64,000 nt of DNA from Lunularia cruciata (GCA_948567375.1 OX419758.1:45275473-45339472); one strand, 5' to 3'; positions 12,401 to 25,369 are shown, counted from the first letter of the stretch. Numbers and translations: made by a program. Notes: generated by a model not told the origin, from the sequence alone.

Positions 12401-15400
12401 ATCCCCCGTGCTTCTGTCCTCATAACACCAATATCTTTGCATAAGTGGAATTTTCTGAGTTTGTGGTTCTTGTAGAATCATATTTGTCAACTCTAACTTT
12501 ATCTTAGAAGGACCCTTCAATATTTGCTACTAATTTGCTTGCCTTTGCTATGGAAATATGACAGGGCCTTCCAGCAGCTCCTTTGTGGGATTCAGATAGG
12601 CAGCAGTTTGTAGGAATGCTTAGTGCTGCTGACTTCATCACCATATTGAAACAGGTTTGTTGAGTATACTAAACACTACAAATGTCTACACATGTCTACA
12701 AATGTGTTGCGGAACAGCTTTTCGTCGATTATTATGTTCAACCTTTCCACTCATCTGTAACCATTCACAGAACAAACTGTAGGGGCCATGTTGAAGTTAG
12801 TGTGGGGCCCCTCTTAGGACCTGTACCACAAACTATGTAATCACTTGAACTGTACATAGTGAGTTTTTTTTTTTGCACTTCTTCGTTAACATGTCCCCCT
12901 ACATAATTTTTCAGCTCGGAAGCAACGGAGCAATCCTAGCAGAAGAAGATTTTGACACACACACCATAGCTGCTTGGAAAGAAGAAAAGATTCAACTTGC
13001 CACACAGATGGATGGGTCTCGCATGAGTCCCCGACGATCACTTCTTTACGTGAGTGTCTTCTTCAATTTTTGGTGTAGTTTGGGACTTGTTTCCTGTCCC
13101 AGTTGTCCGCTCCTGTCCGCTATTCATCTGTTTGAAATTCAGCTCAGATCTTCAGACTGCAAACCTGCCCATCGTTTATCTCTCTTGCTCTTGTTGCTAC
13201 TGTCCTATGTTTATACTGTTTGATGCACTTCACCCGCTTCTTACACTGCAAAATCGATTTATTCTATTATTGTGTCAAGTAAATTTGCAATGTATTCGTT
13301 GCAACAGGTTGGACCTGATGATTCTCTGAGACAAGTTGCTGATAAATTATTGGAGCATGAGGTGGCCATGGTGCCAGTTTTGCACTTCCCTCCGCAGAAC
13401 GGTTCAGTTCCGCAGTTACTACATCTGGCATCCCTTTCAGGGGTACTAAAATGTGGGTAACCTCCTCACTGTGCGGTCCAGGTCTTCAGGCTCTTCCAGG
13501 ATTTCGAGTTGAGAATTGCCTTCGTTAGATTTATGAATATTGAGAACATTGTCCAACGTGCGACATGTGACCGGAAAGGATACCATGTCATACAAATATG
13601 TCTTTCTCGACTTTGTATCTTTTCAAGATCTAATTGCGTGGCTTTTTAATGTCCAGGCATGCATAGACACTTCCGGAATGTTCAGAGCTCCTTACCTCTG
13701 CTATCACAGCCTATAGGGGTTCTGCCACTCGGTACTTGGATTCCTGAAATCAACGAGCGTCATGGCCGACAGCTTGCAGTTCTCCGCCCAAATGCAACTC
13801 TTTCAACTGCCCTTGCTCTACTTCTTCAGAGTATGACCCTTCCTCCTTTTATCTGTTTTTACCTGATGGCAATCACGACAATTGATTGCCATCAGGTAAC
13901 TGGTGGGGGCAAAAGTATCTTCTCATGAGAAGAAGCAAACCTCCAACATCTGCCTGTGAAATGCTGGTGACTGCAAGTTTTGGCCTCAAAGCACACATCT
14001 CTATGTAAAATATAAGCAGAAGATGTAGCGTGCATCTTTAGAAGGGGCACATAAATCCCTTTCCTCTGGGAATTAACTTGTAAGTGGGGACCTCGTCAGG
14101 CGTCGGGAATTCACAAGAGATGACTTCAGACTGACTCTGGACTGTTTGGAGCTTGCGGTAGAAAGTACGGAGTCAATTTTCTTGTGAAGAAGCTTTGTGT
14201 CCGAGTAGCTAATCTTGAATGGCTCTGTTGTGGAGAAAAGGTCTGCTCTAACAACACGTTTGCTACTGTCAGCTGGAGTGAGTTCTCTCCCCATTGTGGA
14301 CGACCATGGGTCTTTGGTGGATATCTACTCAAGAAGGTAGCTTCCATGTCCATCCCTAAAATATTGTGCCCTTAACCTATGCTGATATCTGTGACTATCT
14401 TCACTGTGTTTGTTCACAACCAGACCAGTTGTTGCACACATTTCTTTGAATCCTGTCTTAGTATGTTCAGTTATTAGTATGTTCAACTTGCTCACAAGAA
14501 TGCATTGCGCACTTTTTTCATTTTCGACTTAGTGTCGCTTACCACAACCGACAGCAAATGCTTGTAGTTTCAAGAGTAAAATGGTGGATGTAGAAATTGG
14601 TGTCCTGTTCATAAGCTGAAACTGTCACACACTTGTCTTGGCTTATTCTGTTTATCTTCTCTCTAACATATTCTCATAATTGTTTGTTGCACTGTTGCAT
14701 TCCACTTTGGGTGCTTACATGTGGACAGTGACATTACAGCTTTGGCAAGGGATAGATCGTATGCCCATCTACAGCTTGATGTAATTACGGTTACTCAGGT
14801 ACTATTCTACCCGCATATCACCTCGCCGTCTCATCGCTCCTTCTTGTTATAAAGAACGGCGGGTGCCACGTCGAAGCAACTCCTGAATATGCAGGACGTT
14901 AATCTACCCGCGGACCACTGTTGAGAGTGAGATAATTTGGATGGTGACATGCCAAAGTCTGCTGGAAGTCGTTATGCCGTTTTGACCTCTGTACGTCGTG
15001 TCGTGGTTGTCATCTTGTTATCATATAACTCCTAGTGATTGACATGTTTACTGTATCTTCTTGTGTTGTTGACCTCCAGGCTTTGCAGATAGGTGCTCAG
15101 GACTGGGGAAATGGTCCAGGTGGACCCACAAGTGCTGGTAATCGATTGCACATGTGTGTTCGTTCAGAAAGCCTGCGATCTGTGGTTGAGCGATTGGCCC
15201 ATCCTGGTAACTCTTTCATTTTCCTCAAAATAAACATCCAATTGCTTCTGTTATGTTTGAGTTACAAGATATCACGCAAGAGCGCTTACGGTCAATTAGC
15301 CATTTTGCTTACTTGCCATTTATCTTCATTTTTACTAGGACTTCATAGTGATGTTATTCGTGGTCTTTCTTTGCCTAACATTCAAGTATGCTGCTGACTT

Positions 15401-15550
15401 TCGGTAATCTTTGCGGCTTATGCGGGAAACGCTCACTCACTTGGATGGATTCGAGCAGGTGTACGGAGGTTGATTTGTATTGAGGCCGGCAGTAAACGCG
15501 TAGAAGGAATCATCTCTTTGCGAGATGTGTTCAACTTCTTGCTTGGTTAA
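9447..15550 (+). CDS. SNF4: SNF4-like beta-gamma subunit of SnRK1/AMPK kinase, 12 exons
   Basis: Plant-specific fusion of a beta-subunit carbohydrate-binding module with a four-CBS gamma subunit, the energy-sensing regulatory part of the SnRK1 kinase complex. Exons that keep phase at every junction: 9447-9565, 10866-11130, 11430-11603, 11866-11925, 12565-12654, 12915-13049, 13308-13452, 13657-13830, 14273-14336, 14729-14798, 15080-15206, 15459-15550; 1515 nt, 504 residues (Arabidopsis SNF4 is 487). The start MFGEG resembles plant homologues and an in-frame TAG lies upstream. The CBM spans about residues 20-102 (FVW, GGRRV, SFTRW, MSPMEG, HQYKF, DGEWRHD). CBS repeats lie at about 172-235, 275-340, 353-420 and 425-503, ending [11 protein letters not shown] and FNFLLG. 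All introns are GT-AG; the exon 7 donor is the weak-looking GTGGGT, chosen because it alone keeps frame. Confidence 0.95.
12380..12455. repeat. Intronic repeat also present in an intron of the R3H/G-patch gene
   Basis: The block 'catttgca.tt..tgagttctggatcccccgtgcttctgtcctcat' through 'ccaatatctttgcat' in intron 4 resembles 48070-48165 ('catatgcacttggtgggttctgggtcccccattcttc' to 'gccaatactcct') in intron 1 of the other gene. Probably remnants of one small transposable element. Judged by eye only. Confidence 0.4.
13861..13897. repeat. Perfect 15-bp inverted repeat in SNF4 intron 8
   Basis: ACCTGATGGCAATCA (13861-13875) is followed after 7 nt by its exact reverse complement (13883-13897). It lies 30 nt after the exon 8 donor, so the primary transcript could form a hairpin close to the 5' splice site. 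Confidence 0.85.
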
Positions 15551-17290
15551 TAGATTTGATTCTCTATTGATTTCAGCGTGGTCAATGTAGTTTTGGTCCC
15601 CTGTGTCAGGCTAAAGAGATTTGACCCTGGGGATACCGCCATCAAACATGGCCTAATTGGATGCGTACACATAGAATGATTAAAGGGTTCCCATCACTCA
15701 TTTTTTTACTCTTGTTCATCTCGTCTTCATGAAGCTTCTGGTATGACAAGTGAGAGTTTCAGTATATTTTGTCCGTCTAATAATCTCAGGCTGAGATGAG
15801 ATGATCTTACAGTCCGACAGTGAAGTTCCCTGACCGAGAATTTCTCATGGGAGAACCCTTTGTGTCGTACGGTGTAGGAGATAGTGAATTAGAATCGTCC
15901 CTGGGTGTTGTGGCACGAGGTGAACTAGTTCACTACATGGTGCACTCTGTATTGTGAGAGGAAGTTAGTATTGCAAATTCATCAGTATGCCTCCTTCGCT
16001 TCCCCATCATGCCTTTGATAAATATTTGGGGAGCCTGGGCTATCTGTGAAGGTTGCCAATTGGTTTGTGGGATGACTGTACCATCCTCTACCTAAACTCT
16101 CTTGTAGATTACATTTGCCCAACATTGTGTAGAAGCAGAAAGACTCATATGAAGCACAACTTGGAATTATCACAATTTCTGACAGTGTTGATTAGACACG
16201 TCAATGTGTTCATGTGCGCTCGCATTAAATGCGCGTTGGATTTGCGTACGAAATATGAGATGCATCATGTCAATCTTTAGTTAGGATGTGTAAACTCCGT
16301 CAGGTTGGCAATATTGTCAATCCTTGAACAAAGCAACAGTTTCATCCTTGTTCGCTTAGAGTCATCTGGTTTCAATGTGAAGTACATAACCTATGTTTCT
16401 CCCTTTGTTGTCTAGTTATAGTCTACCCCGGTTGCTCAAGTCCGCAAGGTATCCCTGGCCATTGCAGGGCCAATTTCTACGCATGTCGTTTTGGAAATCA
16501 TTTGTAGTTGAGTAGATACACATAGTCGGACCAGTCATCTTTGGTCAGTAAGCGAGTGGTGGCCAAAGTTGTCGCGTTAACCTTAATTTCACCCTTTGTA
16601 GATTTCTTCTTGGTTTAAATGATCATTTTTCAGCGATTTGTGGCAACTAGAAGAAAGGGGCTTCTACATGACAGGTTAGAACCGATTACCAATCTACTAA
16701 GTACAGTACGTGGATTCAAGTACTGTACTGAACAGTGAACACGTTGGACAACCCGTATTGATGAGCATGGCTGTTTAAAATAAATAAATACAGAACTAAT
16801 ACAAAATCTAGGTGATTATCCTTACAGGGAAATAGGTAAAGCTTTGAGCTGTCAAAGTCTTGTTAATTTAAACGATTATGAAGTTCTTGATTAGTTTTGG
16901 AAAAGTAATATGAGCAAACTATTAAAAACAGGATTTAGATTATCAGCTAGGTAATAAAAGTTGATAATCTAAAAGAAATATAGAATCCTTGATCTAACTA
17001 CAAAAAAATCATTCAAATATATTCAAAAAAAGATAATATTTATCTTTAGTGGACAATCTTTAGCTATATAAATTAGTAGAATATAAATTAAAGTAGCGAA
17101 CTATCCTAGATGACTCAAAACAAACGGTACGTCAACTCTGACATATACTCTTTCCAAGCTTTCAATTCCCTTGAAACGTACCGGTAGGTCTAACTCACAT
17201 CAGTATAATATAGTTCATCAATTAATATTGACACTAGCTTGAAATAATCATGTTAACATGTATAATATGTTAACGTATCCCTTTTACAAT
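15551..17290. other. 3' flank of the SNF4-like gene and AT-rich intergenic DNA
   Basis: The first few hundred bases are probably 3' untranslated region. After about 16750 the DNA becomes strongly AT-rich. Short frames exist but none is supported by motif or exon structure. Confidence 0.5.
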
Positions 17291-18990
17291 GATTGGGAAA
17301 ATGTTATGTGTAGACCCGTATGACCTGCATAGTTAGGAAATTTTGGTACGGTAGGGTTGATTTTTCGTATAAACTCTATTGGGGCTTAGTCTCATGTTAC
17401 TTTTTTTTTTCTTTTCTCACTTGTGCGGGCTTGAGGGGGTCTTTTTTCCTACGCTGTCGCCTTTTTCCCCTTTTCCCCTTCAGTATTAAACATGTGATCA
17501 CCTCACGATCAGAAACTTTTCCCCTATATAAAAATTGGGTTGCCGTTATGGTCATCCTTAATGGTCCACGAAGTCCAATCCAAAAAGAGCTGGAAGTTTG
17601 GTGCCATAAGTGTTTTGGATTTTGTTGGGTGTCCTTCTTTGCGGCTCATGGGTTTCCGTGATCCTTATTGGATAACTTAAACCTGCAAGCCGGATACGGT
17701 ATGTGGATGTCCGCGAGCAAGAGGCGAACTTAGCCACAAGGGCTGCAAATGTTACGACGATCTTTACTGAATTACATTACTTAAACCCAATGTTATGACT
17801 TTCGTCATAACATTTGCAAGTGTGATGAAACTTGGTTCTTAGAATTAATGGAAGAACCTTTCCGCTTTCTGCTTTTTTATTAGGGTTTCAAATGAAAAGT
17901 TCACATATTGTTTTTGGGTACCCATAAAAGAAAAGAGGTGAGGTTTCAATAGGGTGTTTCAAGAATCGCTTTTCAATTCCTGGTAATTATTCTACGGTGG
18001 AGAGGTAGTCAAGTGGTCCGGGGTACGAGAGGAGAATCTATTCGTCTTACGCGGATGAACTCCCGGAGCCTCTGAAATGTTACGGGAGATTGAAAGCGTG
18101 ACCCGTAAGCTTTACAGGTTACGGGAGGTCTCTGGAATTTAATTACCGAAAATACTAGTTCAAATAGTGACCCCAACAAAAACCACCTGAAACCCTAAAT
18201 TTGGTTTACAGGACCTGTCAAATAAATTTATTGTATTTTTATGGGAATACATGATTTGCATTGGCCCATTCCTGAAACGCACTAATTAGTATACCCATAA
18301 AAGTTTAATGGGCGATATAATTTTGGATGTGCCAAATTTTAGGCTGAACTTTACCCTACGGATTCCATAGAACTTTCTACTTTTACTTGGAAAAGAAATG
18401 GGGGTTTTCAATTAGTGAACCCATAAAAGTTTAACATGTGATCTCATTTTGGATGTATCCAATTTTCAGCCAAACTTTTTCTTTCGGTTTCCTACCATTG
18501 TAGGCAACCTTGTAAAATTATACGGGCCTAGAGAGATTGCCCGTAAAATTCATGGACCCTCGGTGCATCCTTACTAGTTTTTAGATTTTGTAAAAAAAAA
18601 GTTTGGAAATTCCCATAAATCTTTTTTGATGTGGATTTCATGGTACCCATAAACCTCTATTTGGAACCCTCAGTGGCCTTTTCAAATATGGATTTTATGG
18701 ATTCAGCAGAAATCCATACAACTTTTATGGACAAGGATGCGGTGGGTACAAGTGAAATTCATGAGAACTTTACCATAGTCGTGAAATATTTTATGAATAA
18801 TCCATATCGTGACTCGTGGGTGTTTATGGCTATAGGAGGTTGCCCGTGAGCATTGAGATTCAGTATGACATTAGTCATCTGACTAGTCAAACTTAATTCA
18901 AATTTGAAATGTGGAATAGCCGGAATAGTGAGGTTGCCGGATAAGGAAGTTACGAGTTTGATCAAAGGAGTATCTCGTACCACTATTCAT
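17290..18990. repeat. Degenerate repeat block with internal duplication
   Basis: A unit of about 126 bp is duplicated: 'acccataaaagtttaatggg...gatgtgccaaattttaggctgaac' near 18293-18360 and 'acccataaaagtttaacatg...gatgtatccaattttcagccaaac' near 18419-18480. Further 'cccataaa' and 'ttgcccgt' motifs recur to about 18850. The start (17320-17480) resembles, in inverted orientation, 20095-20280. Probably old retroelement material. Confidence 0.45.
17789..17814. repeat. Perfect 11-bp hairpin
   Basis: AATGTTATGAC, a 4-nt loop, then GTCATAACATT. It is intergenic, with no run of T after it and no adjacent gene, so no function is assigned. Confidence 0.7.
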
Positions 18991-20039
18991 TTCCTACTCT
19001 CGATACATTGCATAGCCTAGGAGCTTCATATTTTAAAATTAGAGATCGGTGCATGGCTCTTCAATTTGTTCGCCTTTAGTGATAGAATGGTGGTTCAATA
19101 GATTTGTGGTGTCAATAGATGGGTAACAAAATGCTATGCACTATTGTTAGTCTACAGTTCGGAACCACATTGTCAAATATTTGTGCTATAACATATCAAA
19201 TGCAGAGCGAAATGCAAAGCAAGATGCCCGGTGATTTTCATGAATGGAATATTGAGATGATGATATTTGGATTGAAGGAGAAGAGGGAGATGATACATTA
19301 GATTTGTTTGTATTTATATCATAGCATTCAATTTGCCGGGAACTTTGGTACATGCAGTGTTGGGACTGATTAAACAATGTGATGCATGTTGGAAGGCCAT
19401 AGTTGGGTTAGTTGGGTAGAGCATAGCATAGTTGTTTAGTTCAGATACCAGGGGTAAAGGAGCGAGTAAGAGGATAAAACGGGTGGGGTAACGTACATAC
19501 TCGCAGTGAGTTGTGAAATTTTATTCACATTGTGTTCCTCGTGTTTCTGAAAGGAGACAGTGTTAAGGAAGAGAGTTTGATGAAGGACTGAAATTGCTAA
19601 GGCACAAGAAGGTGCAATTGCAAATATTTATTCACACATGCTCGTGGGGGTTATCACTTCTTGGACCCATAGAAGGTATCTTGCGGTATTTTCTGGGCTG
19701 AAGGGACTCCAGCTGGGGTTCAAAGTATTCTGCACATGGTTTTTTGCACAGCGCTAAGTAAATTGCTTTCATGGTTATGAGAGTATGACAAATGCCTCGG
19801 CTTTTAGATTCTTTCAGGAGTGCAGAAAACTTCAATGGAATTTCATACTTACAGGCTAAAGGCGTGTTACAATTTTCTTAGCTTCAGATCCCATGACGAA
19901 TTGCTTGTTGGGGCAACCTGTGCGTGATTAGAGTCTAGCACATCTTTGAGGACCCTTCCGGTTAAAACGGTTTAGTTGGTATGTTCGCATTCGACAAGCT
20001 TCAACCATAGTAACTTAGGAAAGGTAACATCAACGTCAA

Positions 20040-20900
20040 GTTGAAATTTCGAGGTTTGGTAGTCAAACATCGCTAGAATAAAAAGTAATTGCTAAGGAAA
20101 AGACGACCACGTAGAACACATGAGGGACGGGAAGATCTTATCAAGCCGTAGAAGGGAGAGATAAAAGAGGTAAAATGGTGCTAGGGCCCAATAGTATTGA
20201 TATGAAAAATCTGCTCTACCCGCACCTAATATTTCAGAACTATACAAGTCATAAGGTTTATAATTTACGGTAATCACCAAGTGCGATCATTCTCCCATGG
20301 ATTGCACCAGCCAATGCTCTATGGAGAACAATGGACACATGTTATCTAAAATATATTACAAAGTATGAGAGTGAGAGTGATACACCAGGACACCTAATAC
20401 AATAAACTTTTGCGCATTCCTTGACAAATGTGTCAAACACCTTGTCCATAGCCCCATGTAACGCAAAGGCTAGAGAAATAAAAAGATGACTTTGTTGCAT
20501 ACACCTATACTTGGAGATCTTGCATGCTGCTGTTGCTCTGCTCGTCGCCATCCAAGGGTTGAGTGATCACTCCCTTCCAAAACTACATCGCGCATAAAGT
20601 CTATAACCACAACATACACCTTTGTCACCTTATCGTCTTGGACCAAGTATACGTCTGCATTAAGTAGTGTCATCTGCAAAACATACTAATGCTCACTCCA
20701 AGCAAGGTATCTAATTGCCCGTGCCATAGCAAACACTCTATCCCTTATGCAATCATGGGTAGCTATCCTCTGTTCTCCATTGCTAAGGAATTCAGTTCAT
20801 AAAAATCACTATAGACACGAGCCTATGTAATGCGGACTGTCCTCCATTGCTAAGGGGATTACATTAACAAAATCCCAATAAAACGATACAAGTACGAGCC
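20040..20900. repeat. Dispersed repeat family X, partial copy
   Basis: Matches 25930-26480 in patches: 'gggaagatc/gggaagaac...ggtaaaatgg', 'tatgagagtgatagtgat', 'tgacaaa.gtgtcaaa', 'cctatacttggagatcttgc' and 'gggtgatcactccctt'. Within it, 20779-20845 and 20846-20915 are a diverged tandem duplication beginning ctccattgctaagg. Confidence 0.55.
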
Positions 20901-21528
20901 TACGTAATAACAACAGAAAGAATATAGCTATCTTTTCGCCAATCTAACGTTCTACAACTATCGTTACAACCGAACATTTTCAACATACATGAGACTGACG
21001 CCGAAACGCTTCCCGTCATTAGCATAGAGGTACAACAATCGCTGTTGCACTGGATACAACAAGATTCAAATTGCATAGAAGAAGGTCGATATTTCGAAAG
21101 AACTTCGACGATTGAGGTCTTCACCACGATTTTTCTTATCCAGTATCGATTGATTGTCTTCCTCTCTCTTGGGCTCAATCTGATGGTCAAACTGTCTGCT
21201 GTATCAACGAAGAGAACTCACATACAGTAACTCCAAGTTCCTGGCGACGAACGAAAATTTGTGGCCAACAGATATACCTTTACCCTCTTCTAGTAGCCTA
21301 ATTGAGAAATTTCAGAGTCCTCATTTGCGATCAACATTGAGCAAGAGCCATTTTGATTTTCTCATGCCGAGACAAGAGTGAAATTTCTCCCGACGGGATC
21401 GTGGCTTGTCGGACTACTTTACAATTTCGATTTCTACGATCAACCATCCGCAATTTTTCCACCGTATCATATTTAATTTCCCTCATGCAGGGTTTCGGCT
21501 TCCCAGAGTGGACGAAGCGTGATCAAGT

Positions 21529-21800
21529 GTAAAGCGTTAAATACGCTTAGTAAGTATTATAAAAGTCTGAACAAACAAACACAAATTTTTCACTGTCACT
21601 GTCACTTCATGCTTCGAAACTCCATTGCCTTTTGAATAGCTTTCTACAACAATTCGAAAGTCTTCAGCACAGAACATGCTTATATTGCACCCCAATACTC
21701 TATATTTGAAAGTGGTAAGCGCAGGACATGCTTAGTAAATATTATTAAGGTCTGAATAAACAAACAATTTTTTTTCCTCATTGTCAGTTCATTCTTCGAG
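21529..21800. repeat. Diverged direct duplication
   Basis: The block 'taagcg...tgcttagtaa.tattat.aa.gtctgaa.aaacaaac' through 'tca.tcttcg' occurs at about 21529-21620 and again at about 21712-21800, 180 bp apart. No coding capacity. Confidence 0.5.
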
Positions 21801-23217
21801 ATTGAAGAGAGGAGAATAACAAAATCCGTTTACAATTGCAATCTCATCAATCCCATATTTCTTATAAATAAATATGTACTTTTACAACTTGTGAGCTTTT
21901 GATCTACATGTCATGTGATCTACAATCATCACTATCACCACTACAATCTGGAACAACTGTTTTTGGATCAACCCATAAATGCTACTACCACCATCACCAA
22001 TTTCAGACATGAATCTATTTGAGAATCGATGTTCAGGATCAGCATAACTGTAAACACTGTAGTTTATCGTCTACTGTTTCAACTGAATGCTGACCAAGGT
22101 ATCCAATTTGCTTGATCACTACCATTTTGATGAAATGATGATCATCTTCAAATCTGTGTGCACCTGGAGTATTACAGACTACCCGTTCTGTCGCACATTC
22201 TGTTTTGCAGGTTTCGTTCTTGCGGCAACTTGATGGTATGAACTCGAAGTTCTCTAAGTTCCTTTGACGAGAACGGGTTCATTCAGAGCATATACATTTC
22301 GGCCTCGAGAGATCAAGGACAATAGATTTGGATTCTTATTAGAGAAGAACAGTGGGAGACTTGATTCAACAGATCTATTGTTGTCAAACCAGAAGGACTC
22401 TCCCTTTCTTCCACCAACCCCAAACCGGTTCATATCCAGTGTTTCATAGAGGGCCGAATAATGTCGTCTGTTCTTCAAGAGACCAATAATTTCTTTGAAC
22501 TCGTTTTAAATCGATATTGAAAACTGTTTCCGACTCAAAGCTTCCTGTCTACAGTACCTCATGATATTATTGAATATCCCTAAATGATTAAACAAGGACT
22601 ATAGCCGATCATGCTTCTGGATATTGGGTTGAAAGTTTCTGTCTGGTTGAAGACGCATCGTAGAAGATTAGACTCCAGCAGTCTTGGGGTTACAGTGATT
22701 TCCACTTTCTGTTATGCCTGAAGGAGATTGCACTTGATCAATCTTCATCTCGTAGAGTCCCAAGCGTAGAATTCCACATTGTAGGGGAGTACGCGGGAGT
22801 CAATAGTTTACTGCAACAAACGCGTTCTCATTGTGGATTGCCATCGAGCAAAAGATTTACAATAGGAATTCAGTCAGAAGAATGTTGTTGCAAAGCGAAA
22901 TTACTACAAACACGTCTTCATGACAGCTCAAAAGAATTTTAGATGAATTCAAGTTTAAGTTAAATCCACGGGAACTTAATCACTCATCGAACAGATGGCA
23001 TCTTCCCTTTCTTTCTTTCTTTCTTTCACTGTTGGATTTCCTTAGCTACTTAATCAATTATAGATCGTTGCAGCACGTTCTCACGGAGCAGGTTATGTGG
23101 AGAAGCGCTCTAGGAGCCCTCCCAAGGCATGAGAGCCGGAGTAATATGAAACATACTTTGGAAAGGAGGAAATGTACAAAGTGAGGAATTGCCGAGATGG
23201 GACATTAACAGCAAACA
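21801..23217. other. Intergenic DNA with a CTTT microsatellite
   Basis: No gene could be supported. The frame on the minus strand at 22254-22478 is the most coding-looking, but it has no recognisable motif. A (CTTT)n run of about 22 nt lies at 23006-23028. Confidence 0.4.
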
Positions 23218-23396
23218 ATGATCATCGGTACTGACAAGATTGTGAAATGACATGTCAGATCCTTGAGAGTTCATCAAGAATTAACCATGATCATTGATAC
23301 TGACAAGATTGTGAAATGACATGTTCAGATCCTTGGGAGTTCATCAACAATTAATTATGATCATTGATACTAACAAGATTGTGAATTGGCATGTTA
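23218..23396. repeat. Tandem repeat, 69-70 bp unit, about 2.6 copies
   Basis: Units at 23218-23286, 23287-23356 and a partial one at 23357-23396, each starting atgatcat and containing ctgacaagattgtgaaatg. It lies 0.7 kb upstream of the IQ-motif gene. Confidence 0.85.
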
Positions 23397-24097
23397 AGTT
23401 ACTTTGACAGTATAATGCAATTCCAAGGATATGATTTTGATGGTACTTATCAAGGTCACATATTTTATGGTTTCAACGGCTGTTTTACTATCTCTAGACC
23501 TTCCATAAATAACGATAAGTTACAACGAGCAAAGTTCGAAAGTTCAGTAAAGAGATCTGCTGGATGTCCTAGGCACTTTTTGCTAGATATGTGTAAGCGA
23601 TTGAAATCCCCTGTTGTGACTAGTTCTGTTTGATGATTTTCTTCATGAAGTTGGTCGTGGACAAGTAAGTATTCGTATCTCAGGAAACAGGGCAAGGGGA
23701 GGCGACGCTTCACCACCAAAGGAGATGCGTAACTTTGGTTTTGTGCCAGAACAAATGTATCCTGTAAATGTGTTCTCGTGTTTCACAGCAACATCCTGAC
23801 GGTTAGCGGAGACTGCTAGCTTCCCGCTAGGTTTGATCATAAAGAAAGACATTGGCAAAACTGCGGAACGAATGGATTACTTTCTGAAGCAGTTTTTGCT
23901 ATCTGCAATCTGCAATTCGGTGAGAAATTCGGGTTGCTGCGTCTCGGAATGTCGAATGAGAGACGGGTGGAAAGAGCGCGTCTAATTCAGTGCTGTTTGT
24001 TTCTGAAGTGGATTAGTTTCAGAGCCTAAACCCATTGCCACCCGTTTCTTGGTGTGATTGTGAGGGTATGAGTTTTTGAAGGTTTCCTGATCTCAAA

Positions 24098-25369
24098 ATG
24101 ATTCCTCTCAGCATAGCAGATATAGGGAAGCGCACGCTAGACATCCTGCAATGCTACTTCGATCGTACTCAAAGCGCTGAGGAGCATAGAGAGGAGGAGA
24201 CCAAGGCAGTGGTGAAAATCCAATCCGTATGGAGAAGAAAGTCGGTGAGGCTTTTGTTGAAAAACTGGAAACGCCATGCTACAGAGATCCAAAAGAGGTA
24301 CCGGGGACACTTGGGACGCATCAAGGCGTTAGACATACGTCGGAAGAAAGAAAAATTGCTGCGCTTGGCTTACTTTGGCAGAAAGGCCAAAACAATCCAA
24401 AGGCACTTCCGAGGATTTTGGAGTAGGAAGTTCGTCCATGATTTCTACAAAAGGAGAGAGTTTATTGACAACAGCATCAGGGCAGGAAAGAGATTATTAG
24501 AGGACATTACACTCGATCACGAGCTGCAATGGCAGAGAGAACAAGAACAAGCGGAAAAGAATATCCAACATGTCATAGACGATTTCATCGCAACAAGCCA
24601 TTACCGTGTCGGCACAGAGGCGAAGAAAGGGGCTTTCTACTCGCCCCTTATTGCGATCTTCGGCAGAGGTCGAAGTTATCTGGAGGAGCACATCAAAGAT
24701 GCTCGAAGGAGGCAGGTCACTGGCATGGAGCTCTGGAAACTCAAAGGATACGACGAGTATGGAATACCAATTAAAATGGCCAACAATAAATTCTTCGTCA
24801 AACAGAGCAAAGTGCCTCATTCCAGACTCAGCATGGATACACGACGCCGTTTAGAAGAAGCGGCACTGCTAAGCTCCGTGCTAGGCACGTACATAACTCA
24901 TGTAGGAATCGGTCCGTATGAAAGTAAGGTGGACATTGTGAACAGACAGATCAGGGAAAAAGAGCTGCAAAATCCGCATATGGAAGACTTTAAGAATTAC
25001 GGTCTTCACGATCGCACCGACTTCAATCATCTCCCGTTCCCATCGGTTCGTCAAGGAGCAGAGTTTGGACAAAGAGAGCGGCTCAGGAAAGAGGAGAAGG
25101 CGCGCCTGGAGAGGGAGTTTCCACGAATGGTCGAAGAGCCCTTCGCTTTGCATGTGGCGTCTGGAAAAGTTTTCGATCTTGATAACAACATGTTTTATAA
25201 GGTGTTCCCTAAGAGACATCACCACACTCACTACCCTCACGGATATCAAGACTTTGACCATGGCCTAGGTTCATCCCTCAACAAAGGAACTCAACCACGC
25301 AAGGATCTAGGGCGTGATTCCATGTCAATCGACCGCCGTCATAGTCGTCGTCCAAGTCATGTACACTGA
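24098..25369 (+). CDS. SPATA17-like protein with three IQ motifs
   Basis: Single-exon gene of 423 residues. Three IQ (calmodulin-binding) motifs lie at residues 37-53 (VVKIQSVWRRKSV), 61-77 (ATEIQKRYRGHLGR) and 97-113 (AKTIQRHFRGFWSRK). The N-terminal spacing and the late segment with FDLDNNMFYKV resemble SPATA17, an IQ protein found mainly in organisms with motile cilia or flagella; human SPATA17 is 361 residues, so this form is longer. The C-terminus is rich in His, Arg and Ser. An in-frame TGA seven codons before the ATG supports the start. Lack of introns is unusual next to its multi-exon neighbours. The family call is by eye; a plain IQ-domain protein is the alternative. Expected role: calmodulin binding in sperm flagellum assembly, inferred. 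Confidence 0.8.
   Translation: MIPLSIADIGKRTLDILQCYFDRTQSAEEHREEETKAVVKIQSVWRRKSVRLLLKNWKRHATEIQKRYRGHLGRIKALDIRRKKEKLLRLAYFGRKAKTIQRHFRGFWSRKFVHDFYKRREFIDNSIRAGKRLLEDITLDHELQWQREQEQAEKNIQHVIDDFIATSHYRVGTEAKKGAFYSPLIAIFGRGRSYLEEHIKDARRRQVTGMELWKLKGYDEYGIPIKMANNKFFVKQSKVPHSRLSMDTRRRLEEAALLSSVLGTYITHVGIGPYESKVDIVNRQIREKELQNPHMEDFKNYGLHDRTDFNHLPFPSVRQGAEFGQRERLRKEEKARLEREFPRMVEEPFALHVASGKVFDLDNNMFYKVFPKRHHHTHYPHGYQDFDHGLGSSLNKGTQPRKDLGRDSMSIDRRHSRRPSHVH

Noticed and set aside
23218-23396. CRISPR-like spaced repeats
   Set aside because: Units are contiguous 70-bp tandem copies without unique spacers, in a eukaryotic genome.
24881-25261. 126-residue antisense frame in the IQ gene
   Set aside because: A shadow of the real coding strand; no domain.
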